DNA from: an uncultured Bacteroidales bacterium
Lineage (GTDB): Bacteria > Bacteroidota > Bacteroidia > Bacteroidales > Tenuifilaceae
Reading direction: 5' to 3'
Assembly: GCA_937926785.1 (NCBI GenBank)
Contig: CALBBQ010000006.1
Coordinates: 33,121 to 97,120, forward strand
Length of the DNA: 64,000 nucleotides
Shown here: in pieces, positions 1 to 6,744 of the stretch
Position numbering within the stretch: position 1 is the first letter of the stretch
Layout: every line of letters starts with the position of its first letter
Made by a program: the position numbers and the translations under genes
The notes under the pieces: model-generated
Told to the model about the DNA's origin: nothing
What the model saw: only the letters and a program-made list of their open reading frames with translations
Databases searched by the model: none

Positions 1-19
1 AAAGTAAAGCGAACCTGAT

Positions 20-1195
20 ATGAACCGTTACGTGCTTAAAGAAGTTACCGATAGAGCCACCCGACGCCAATTCCTTGAATTGCCGGTATCGCTCTACAAG
101 AATTACCCCAACTGGATCCAACCACTGGACGTTGATGTCGAGAATGTGTTTGACCCCAAGATTAACAAGCATTTTCGCCATGGCGAGGCTATCCGCTGGG
201 TGTTGTATGAGAACGACAAGCCAATAGGACGTATTGCGGCATTTATCGATAGGGATATAGCCAGTAATACCGAGCAGCCCACCGGGGGTGTTGGTTTTTT
301 TGAGTGTATCGACAACCAGGAGGCTGCCAACGCCATGTTCAATGCAGCAAAGGAATGGCTGGCTGCCCGTGGCATGGAGGCCATGGACGGCCCCATCAAC
401 TTTGGCGACCGCGACCGCTGGTGGGGCCTTCTGGTTGAAGGCGACTACCCGCCAAACTACTGCATGGATTACCACCTACCCTACTACCGTAAACTTTTTG
501 AGAACTTTGGTTTCAAAGTTTACTTTCACCAGTTTACCTACCACCGCTACGTTAACTCCGAGGATGTTGACCCCATTGTGTGGGAAAAGGCTGAACGAAT
601 TGCCAAAAACCCCGCCTACACCATAACAACCATATCGAAAAAGAACCTGAAAAAGTTTGCCGAGGATTTCAGAACCATCTACAATAACGCATGGGGCCGG
701 TACACTGGGGTTAAAAAGATAACCGAGACACATGCCATGGCGCTGATGAAAACCATGAAGCCCATTATCGACCCGCAACTTATGTACTTTGCCTACTACG
801 AGGGTGAACCCATTGGTTTCTTCATCATGGTACCCGACCTTAACCAGGTGGTACGCCACCTGAACGGCCGCTTTGGGTTACTGGATAAACTCTACTTCCT
901 ATACCTGCTCAAAGTTAAAAAGGTTTGCACCAAGGCCATTGGCCTGATTTTTGGTATTGTTCCCAAGCACCAGGGCAAGGGAGTTGAGGGTGCATTGGTG
1001 AACGAGTTTGCCAAAAGAGCATTGGCGCCTGGATTCCGGTACAAAGAGCTGGAGCTGAACTGGATTGGCGATTTTAACCCAACCATGCGGAGGGTTGCCG
1101 AACAAATTGGTGCCCGGGTGCGTAAAACTCATATCACGTTCCGCTACATGTTCGACCCCACAAGGGAGGTTGTCCCCCCGCGTAGGGTTAGCTAA
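20..1195 (+). CDS. GNAT-like N-acetyltransferase family protein
   Basis: A 391-residue cytosolic protein with no signal peptide or membrane segment. The C-terminal third contains a stretch resembling the acetyl-CoA binding loop of GNAT enzymes (HQGKGVEGAL, about residues 317-326), followed by a pattern typical of the last GNAT strands (ELNWIGDFNPTMRRVAEQIG). The N-terminal half also looks GNAT-like (GRIAAFIDRD; then GFFECIDNQEAANAMF), suggesting a tandem or double GNAT fold as in the large YghO-like Bacteroidota proteins. The substrate cannot be told from sequence. The ATG is used because it opens the frame only 19 bases into the window; the upstream neighbour is not visible. The assignment to the fold is fairly secure and the acceptor is unknown. 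Confidence 0.7.
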   Translation: MNRYVLKEVTDRATRRQFLELPVSLYKNYPNWIQPLDVDVENVFDPKINKHFRHGEAIRWVLYENDKPIGRIAAFIDRDIASNTEQPTGGVGFFECIDNQEAANAMFNAAKEWLAARGMEAMDGPINFGDRDRWWGLLVEGDYPPNYCMDYHLPYYRKLFENFGFKVYFHQFTYHRYVNSEDVDPIVWEKAERIAKNPAYTITTISKKNLKKFAEDFRTIYNNAWGRYTGVKKITETHAMALMKTMKPIIDPQLMYFAYYEGEPIGFFIMVPDLNQVVRHLNGRFGLLDKLYFLYLLKVKKVCTKAIGLIFGIVPKHQGKGVEGALVNEFAKRALAPGFRYKELELNWIGDFNPTMRRVAEQIGARVRKTHITFRYMFDPTREVVPPRRVS

Positions 1196-1354
1196 CAAGC
1201 ATAGTTGATGGTTGTTGGTTAATGGTTTATAGTAAAAAGAAAACGGTGTAAAGCAGAATCTGTAGAACGGAATGTAGATGAAGTTTTTTTACCCAGAAAA
1301 ACAGGGCTGGCTTTTGCTATTTAAACCATAAACATTGAATTCAGAATCTGTAAG

Positions 1355-3649
1355 ATGAAACCTAAATCGGCATTTCTCTCATACTTCCTTTGGCTATTGG
1401 TATTAAACTCTTATGGCCAACGCGATATTGAGCCCAGGCTGATATACAGCGATACCGCCAGCTTCAACTTCACGGGGGAGTGGCAGTACCTTTCAACCGA
1501 CATCTTCCTGCTTAACGGCGATAAATTTAGCACCCTGATCAACGAGCTGGACTTTGCCCGCGTTGAACCGAAAAAGAACCGACGGAAAAAAATGGCCGTG
1601 GAAGAGGAGCAGCTGGAATACCTATTCATTACAGCAAACCTGAAAAATGTCAAATTTTTTGGCGATAACGATATCACCTACCCTTTATATAACTTCCAGA
1701 TATCGCGCGATAAGGATAGCAAGTATCAAACCTTTGTGAGCGATAACATTGACCATGTCAGAATCATCGATAACCTTCCCCTTTACTCCGCCCGCGATTA
1801 TATCGATGCCGAGATACGCGTACGTGCAATAACCAATAACGACCGCGATCAGGTGCTTGCACTGGTGGCATCGCAGCTTAAAAACCTTTCCAAAATCACC
1901 TCCCCAACCGATGCGGTGATGGCAATAATAGGCGAGTTTGGAAATTTCATTGAGGCCAACACCAAGAAAAAGGAGTACCGGTTTAGCTCAACCATCAGGC
2001 TATTTGAGCAAAAAAACTTCGATACCCGGCTACACTCCATTAGGCTGTACCTGCTAACCACGGCTAACACGCCGCAGGTTCCATTCACAGCAATGCCGGT
2101 ACGACAGCTTCTGGATACGGTTGCACATGGACGCTTAACCCGTAACCAGCTTAGGCAGCTGGTTAGCATCCGGGACTACCCTGTTATCGTGGTAGCCAAC
2201 TACAAATCGCTTTACCGTACCGAACAGATCACCGGCGATGAGGTAACCTTTGCCAATATCGAAAAGCGGAAAATTAAGGTTGAGAACGATTTCCGGCAAG
2301 GACTAATCAATGCAGAAACTTACCGTCAGGAGAAAGATCTGCTGAACTTTCTCAACGTTTTCGCCCAGTTCAAAAACCACCTGGATGTTTACAGCCTCAA
2401 CTACCGAACGGGCAACACCGATGCTATCTCCGTAAGCTTATTCCGGGTAATGCAGTACTACCGCCAGCTGCTCAAGGCTTACGACGAAATGAAGTTCAAA
2501 TACCGGGGCAATAGCACTTTTAATACCATATTCAACCGTGAATATGAGTCCATACTAAGCTTTGCATCACTATACATGGACGACGACCACAACCTGAAAT
2601 CGACAAAGGCTTTAGTTAACACCTTGGTTAGCCTTGAGGCTAACCCCAATGTGGCCAAAACAGAACTGGAAAGCACCATAGCCAACCTGCGTTTTTCGGG
2701 AATTTTTAAAACTGAACTGATGAACCAGAATCTAGAGGGCCAGCTCGTTACAAACCACCTGGCAAGGTTGGAGGAGATGCTATACAGAGCACAATTTGAA
2801 GCCGAGGTTGAAAAACTTAGAAAAACCGATGCAACTACTAAGAACAGGAATGCTTCCGACAACCTGTTGAAGATGGCCCGAACAACATCCTGTGTGGTTT
2901 GCCGCGAGCGCAGCATGAATGCAATAACCGAGTTTACCCAAAAACTCGATCAGCACTACCTAAAACAGGAACTCCTGCGCAACGATAGCATTGCCAGCGC
3001 TCTTCAACCATGGATTTTTACCCGCATTGAGCTGATACAGCTCATGCGCCAGAACCTCTACGCCATGTACCCCGACAATCCAAACCTTGAAAGTGCCCGC
3101 TACCTTAATGGTAAACTTACCGAAATTGAACGCGATGTGAATAATATACGGGATTTCCTGCGAATCGACCTTGGGGGAAAGGACCTTTCCATGGTTAAGA
3201 ACCTCAACGAAAAACTTATCGCCATTAAACGGCAGGCCGATGCAAATGTTGAGATGCTTTGCAAGCTGCGCTCGGATCTATGCTCAAAACAGGAGCAAAC
3301 GAAAACTGCCGAGAATAGCAACCTGGCCAACCTGTTTGCCCGCTCCGATTCGGTTACACGGCAAGCTGAAATTTTTCACTCCATCTTTACCTACCAGGCA
3401 AACCAGCTCAAAGCAACATCAGCCCATATCCCTAACGACGAACTGAAAGTGGAGGTTGACAAGCTGATGGTGATGCTCAATGAAATGAAGGTAACCATAA
3501 GCCTGCTCGACGGGAAAAACCTTACCCCCGAAACCTATAAAAAACTTGTTGATGAGGTAAACGCCTACTTCCGCAGTATTAGTAGCAAGCTTGTGGAGTT
3601 AGACTCCCTGTCACAGAAACTATGCCCCAGTTTTATTAATCCTGATTAG
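1355..3649 (+). CDS. Large secreted protein of unknown function
   Basis: 764 residues. An N-terminal hydrophobic stretch of about 20 residues ending SYGQ looks like a type I signal peptide, so the protein is probably periplasmic or outer-membrane associated. The rest is rich in charged, helix-forming sequence with no transmembrane segment and no domain I recognise. A Cys pair of the form CVVC lies near residue 510, and further Cys residues (MLCKLRSDLCSK) near 635; these might form disulfides or bind a metal. It is preceded by 156 bases without a gene and ends 20 bases before the convergent gene at 3670. No function is assigned; the frame is long and codon use matches the neighbours, so it is a real gene. 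Confidence 0.75.
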   Translation: MKPKSAFLSYFLWLLVLNSYGQRDIEPRLIYSDTASFNFTGEWQYLSTDIFLLNGDKFSTLINELDFARVEPKKNRRKKMAVEEEQLEYLFITANLKNVKFFGDNDITYPLYNFQISRDKDSKYQTFVSDNIDHVRIIDNLPLYSARDYIDAEIRVRAITNNDRDQVLALVASQLKNLSKITSPTDAVMAIIGEFGNFIEANTKKKEYRFSSTIRLFEQKNFDTRLHSIRLYLLTTANTPQVPFTAMPVRQLLDTVAHGRLTRNQLRQLVSIRDYPVIVVANYKSLYRTEQITGDEVTFANIEKRKIKVENDFRQGLINAETYRQEKDLLNFLNVFAQFKNHLDVYSLNYRTGNTDAISVSLFRVMQYYRQLLKAYDEMKFKYRGNSTFNTIFNREYESILSFASLYMDDDHNLKSTKALVNTLVSLEANPNVAKTELESTIANLRFSGIFKTELMNQNLEGQLVTNHLARLEEMLYRAQFEAEVEKLRKTDATTKNRNASDNLLKMARTTSCVVCRERSMNAITEFTQKLDQHYLKQELLRNDSIASALQPWIFTRIELIQLMRQNLYAMYPDNPNLESARYLNGKLTEIERDVNNIRDFLRIDLGGKDLSMVKNLNEKLIAIKRQADANVEMLCKLRSDLCSKQEQTKTAENSNLANLFARSDSVTRQAEIFHSIFTYQANQLKATSAHIPNDELKVEVDKLMVMLNEMKVTISLLDGKNLTPETYKKLVDEVNAYFRSISSKLVELDSLSQKLCPSFINPD

Positions 3650-3669
3650 GCTTTTGCAGCAAAACATAT

Positions 3670-4095
3670 TTATACGGCTTTTTGCCGCTCTTCCATTTGG
3701 CGAAACCAGTCGTAGGCCTCTTCCTTTGAACCAAAAAATTTTATGGGTAAACCATAAACCTTTCCTACCTGTAGTATCAGATTCAGGTAGTACCGCTTGA
3801 AGGTATTCCCCTCGTGAACCACTGCTGCATATTTTAAGCCCTGCTTCACCGCTGTTGGTAGCGCTACCTGCTCAAACCATTTACGAGCTTCGGGGTTTAC
3901 TATTCCCTGGTCGCAAATATCGGATAGGTAACCTCGTACCTCAAAACCAGAGTCCTTCTGAAAAGTGAGCAAAGCAACGAAAACCGATTTGTACTCCTCA
4001 ACGGTTTGATTGCCGTGCCACACCACCTCAACGCATTTTTTGTCGGGATTATAAAAGGCAACAGCATAATCAGTCTTAAAAATTTCAATCCCCAT
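3670..4095 (-). CDS. Small cytosolic protein, possibly STAS/SpoIIAA-like fold
   Basis: 141 residues with no signal peptide. The pattern (short strands around YAVAFYNPDKKCVEVVWHG, a helix TVEEYKSVFVALLTF, then VRGYLSDI, and a later YAAVVHEG strand) resembles the SpoIIAA/STAS-like alpha-beta proteins common in Bacteroidota, which often measure a 'deviation from wild type' type signal or bind lipids. This is a weak fold-level guess from alternation of strands and helices, not a motif match. It is convergent with the preceding large secreted protein and divergent from the GroES-like gene. Confidence 0.5.
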   Translation of the reverse strand: MGIEIFKTDYAVAFYNPDKKCVEVVWHGNQTVEEYKSVFVALLTFQKDSGFEVRGYLSDICDQGIVNPEARKWFEQVALPTAVKQGLKYAAVVHEGNTFKRYYLNLILQVGKVYGLPIKFFGSKEEAYDWFRQMEERQKAV

Positions 4096-4207
4096 AGCTG
4101 TATGGTTTATTGAAACAATTTACGAAAGCAGCACTTACAAATCAATAGCTTAACCATATATACCAACATTTCGATGACAAAATGCAAATTTTAGGGTATA
4201 AACTGCA

Positions 4208-4237
4208 TTTGAATTATTTTACATTTCCATAAATTTG
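4208..4237 (+). promoter_or_regulatory. Bacteroidota-type promoter of the GroES-like gene
   Basis: TTTG at 4208-4211 and TAAATTTG at 4230-4237, separated by 18 bases, match the -33/-7 consensus of the Bacteroidota primary sigma factor. The expected transcription start is a few bases after 4237, giving a leader of about 20 bases before the ATG at 4262. This also argues against a TTG start at 4235, which would fall inside the -7 element. Confidence 0.7.
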
Positions 4238-4261
4238 CCCAAAAACCTTCTGATTAAGAAT

Positions 4262-4645
4262 ATGTCGTTATCATTTGACCCGAAAGATTTTGACAGCATA
4301 ATTGTTGTAGGCGACCGGGTTTTGATTAAACCCAAAAATCCCGATGAGCGCACCAAGGCTGGATTACTGCTACCACCAGGTGTACAGGAAAAACAGAAAG
4401 CGCATAGTGGCTATGTGGTAAAGGTTGGACCGGGCTATCCTATCCCCATGTTCTCGGAAACCGATGAACCCTGGAAAAAATCGAAAAGCGATGCTCGCTA
4501 CTTCCCCCTGCAAGCCCAGGTTGGCGACCTGGCAGTTTACCTCCACGAAAATGCCATTGAGGTTGAGTTCAATAACCAGAAATATGTAATTGTTCCTTTC
4601 TCCTCCATTTTGCTGCTGTTTCGCGATGATGGATTGCTGGAGTAA
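4262..4645 (+). CDS. GroES-like co-chaperone family protein
   Basis: 127 residues related to GroES but not the canonical 10 kDa subunit. The beta-barrel motifs of GroES are visible: VGDRVLIKP near residue 18, the mobile-loop-like stretch with GLLLPPG near residue 35, a GYVVKVGPG strand near 55, and VGDLAVY near 93. Relative to GroES it has an insertion after VGPGYP (a charged stretch with DEPWKKSKSD) and an N-terminal extension. Similar proteins are annotated in Bacteroidota as 'co-chaperone GroES family protein', and they usually lie away from groEL as here. The ATG at 4262 was chosen over the TTG at 4235 because the promoter overlaps the latter. Partner and role are unknown. Confidence 0.8.
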   Translation: MSLSFDPKDFDSIIVVGDRVLIKPKNPDERTKAGLLLPPGVQEKQKAHSGYVVKVGPGYPIPMFSETDEPWKKSKSDARYFPLQAQVGDLAVYLHENAIEVEFNNQKYVIVPFSSILLLFRDDGLLE

Positions 4646-4676
4646 TTGCCCTGAATGAAATTTTGTGCCCAAAAAT

Positions 4677-4706
4677 TTTGCTTTGTTCTATTTTAACTTA
4701 TATTTG
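4677..4706 (+). promoter_or_regulatory. Bacteroidota-type promoter of the OmpH-like gene
   Basis: TTTG at 4677-4680 and TATATTTG at 4699-4706 are 18 bases apart, the same geometry as the promoter at 4208-4237. The leader to the ATG at 4786 would be about 75 bases. Confidence 0.65.
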
Positions 4707-4785
4707 CGTTCAGTTGTGTGTGTATGCCTGAAAATTCAAGCATTTGAAAATTGATAACGAAGTAAACAATGTAATTTCAATCATC

Positions 4786-5391
4786 ATGAAAAAATCTACC
4801 CTCATACTTAACATTCTGTTTGGTGTTGCCATTGTTGTGCTTTTTGTGCTTCACTTTACATCGGGGAAAAAGAAAGCAACGCCAACTGATTCAGGTAACA
4901 AATCCAATTTGAGCGAACAGTTCACCGCTGCCTGGGTAAACATGGATACCATACTTAATAAGTACGATATGTACTTTGACATGAAGCAGGAGCTTGAGGA
5001 AAGTGGCCGCAAAAAGGAAGCAGAACTGACTGCTAAATCGCGCAGCTTCGAAAAGGAAGCCTACGACTTTCAGGACAAGGTTCAAAAAGGCCTGGTTACC
5101 CGCTCCGAAGCACAGCAGCTGCAGACCAATTTAGCAAACAAGGAGCAGGAACTTTACCGTCTGCGCGACGAGATGCGCATGCAGCTTGCCGAAGAGGAAC
5201 AGGTTAAGCTCCGTCAAATCCATAACAGCATCACCGAATACCTTAAAGAATACAACGCCGATAAGGGCTATCACCTTATCCTAAGCAGCTCCTTTGGTGG
5301 ACCTCTGCTCTACGGCAACCCCACCATTGATATCACCAACGAGGTGCTGGAAAGTTTGAACAAAAAATACGCCGCTACCCGAAAAAAATAA
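4786..5391 (+). CDS. OmpH/Skp-like periplasmic chaperone family protein
   Basis: 201 residues. A hydrophobic segment at residues 6-25 (NILFGVAIVVLFVLHF) is a membrane anchor or uncleaved signal. It is followed by a Ser/Thr-rich linker, a long charged coiled-coil-like helical region (about 55-145), and a C-terminal strand region (YHLILSSSFGGPLLYG) typical of OmpH/Skp family members, which hold outer-membrane proteins in the periplasm. The family match comes from the Skp-like AWVNMDTILNKY near the start of the mature part and the helical hairpin. The ATG at 4786 is chosen; an in-frame TTG at 4744 would add 14 residues before the hydrophobic segment and is less likely. A strong terminator follows at 5421. 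Confidence 0.8.
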   Translation: MKKSTLILNILFGVAIVVLFVLHFTSGKKKATPTDSGNKSNLSEQFTAAWVNMDTILNKYDMYFDMKQELEESGRKKEAELTAKSRSFEKEAYDFQDKVQKGLVTRSEAQQLQTNLANKEQELYRLRDEMRMQLAEEEQVKLRQIHNSITEYLKEYNADKGYHLILSSSFGGPLLYGNPTIDITNEVLESLNKKYAATRKK

Positions 5392-5420
5392 CACCCACCT
5401 ATACTAAACCTAAACCAACC

Positions 5421-5468
5421 CGAAACCCTTTCGAATGTTTAGCATGAGAAAGGGTTTCGCTATTTTTG
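5421..5468 (+). terminator. Perfect 12-bp hairpin terminator whose U tract overlaps the next promoter
   Basis: CGAAACCCTTTC at 5421-5432 is the exact reverse complement of GAAAGGGTTTCG at 5448-5459, with a 15-base loop. It is followed by CTATTTTTG. The T run serves as terminator tail for the OmpH-like gene, and the same bases form a good -7 element (TATTTTTG, 5461-5468) for the glycosyltransferase starting at 5473. Confidence 0.75.
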
Positions 5469-5472
5469 CACC

Positions 5473-6744
5473 ATGAGCTGGCATAGCTACTTCACCAAAA
5501 AACAATTTGCTCCGGGCATTACGTTAGCTCCCGAAAGTAACCTGGGTTTATGTGTTGTTATCCCCAGTTATAACGAACTCAACCTTTCCAAAGCGCTTGA
5601 TGCAATAGGGAAATGTAAACTTCCACCCTGTAGTGTCGAGGTCATTGTAGTGGTAAACCATCCCGAGGACTCTCCGGTAGATATTATAAAAACTTCGGAA
5701 CAAACGGTTAATGAGGTTGAGGAAGCCCAGAAAAAATGGGGAAACACTCAGCTAAAGTATCACGCCATCAGGGCGTACAACCTGCCACGTAAGCATGCAG
5801 GAGTTGGGCTCGCCCGGCAAATTGGTATGGACGAGGCGGCTTACCGCTTGATGAACGTTTCCAATCCCAATGGGGTAATCGCCTGCTTCGATGCCGATTC
5901 GGAATGTGAACCCAACTACCTTACAGAACTACATCGGCTTTGGCAACAATTCCCAAAAACCCATGCCTGCTCAGTTAGGTATGAACACCCGCTCCATGGC
6001 AGCGAATACCCTCCTGAGGTTTACAACGGTATTGCTGCCTATGAGCTACACCTTCGCTACTATAACCAGGCCTCTAGGTTTGTAGGCTTTCCGTTTGCAT
6101 ATCACACGGTAGGCTCATCGATGGCCGTTTGTGCCGAGGCCTACATCCGCTCTGGAGGAATGAACCGCCACCAGGCCGGTGAGGATTTCTATTTCCTGCA
6201 CAAGATTATACCGCATGGACGATTTAGTGAGCTGAACAGCACATGCGTGTACCCCTCGCCACGACCATCGAACAGAGTACCGTTTGGCACCGGCAGGGCC
6301 ATGAGCAAGCTGCTTTTTCATAACGAACCCATCTTAACCTATAGCCTGGATTCGTTTCTGAACCTGCTCCCATTCTTTGGAGGTGTCAAAGACCTTTACC
6401 TGGCCGAAGAGCAACAAACCCTTAGATTTATTGGAACGCTTGTGGAACCGCTGAAGCAGTATCTTATGAGAGTTGATGCGGTGAATGCCATTGCAAACGC
6501 AAGGGCAAACGCTTCTTCTTCTAAATCATTTATTAAACGATTCTTCCTTTGGTTCGATGCCTTTATGCTCCTTAAGTACATGAATTTTGCCGCCGAGAAC
6601 TACTATGGTCGCTTACCGGTAGAGGAACAGGCAAGTCGATTGCTTGAATGCCTGGGCATAAAACAGCCCTACGATTTGAATACCAAGGATTTACTCCTGA
6701 CGTACAGGGAGATGGAGCGCAAGGATTGGCACGCTATACTCTGA
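5473..6744 (+). CDS. Family 2 glycosyltransferase
   Basis: 423 residues. It begins with a GT-A entry strand (CVVIPSYNE, about 27-35), then VEVIVVVNHPED, and a DxD-like metal/nucleotide-sugar site (ACFDADSECEPNYL, about 137-150). A GEDFYFLHKI stretch near 236 matches the (E)D catalytic-base region of family 2 enzymes. No clear membrane segment is seen, so it is probably cytosolic or peripheral. The acceptor is unknown. The ATG lies only 4 bases after the -7 element, so the transcript would be nearly leaderless. Its end overlaps the convergent phosphatase gene by 11 bases. Confidence 0.85.
   Translation: MSWHSYFTKKQFAPGITLAPESNLGLCVVIPSYNELNLSKALDAIGKCKLPPCSVEVIVVVNHPEDSPVDIIKTSEQTVNEVEEAQKKWGNTQLKYHAIRAYNLPRKHAGVGLARQIGMDEAAYRLMNVSNPNGVIACFDADSECEPNYLTELHRLWQQFPKTHACSVRYEHPLHGSEYPPEVYNGIAAYELHLRYYNQASRFVGFPFAYHTVGSSMAVCAEAYIRSGGMNRHQAGEDFYFLHKIIPHGRFSELNSTCVYPSPRPSNRVPFGTGRAMSKLLFHNEPILTYSLDSFLNLLPFFGGVKDLYLAEEQQTLRFIGTLVEPLKQYLMRVDAVNAIANARANASSSKSFIKRFFLWFDAFMLLKYMNFAAENYYGRLPVEEQASRLLECLGIKQPYDLNTKDLLLTYREMERKDWHAIL

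Noticed and set aside
1199..1354. Possible RNA gene in the gap after the GNAT gene
   Set aside because: No convincing secondary structure or tRNA-like sequence was seen.
4235..4261. TTG as start of the GroES-like gene
   Set aside because: It lies within the -7 promoter element TAAATTTG, so it cannot be translated from that promoter; the ATG at 4262 fits better. The same reasoning rejects TTG starts at 4744, 9301, 14355, 26730, 32505 and 35827, and for 9517 a better ATG follows.
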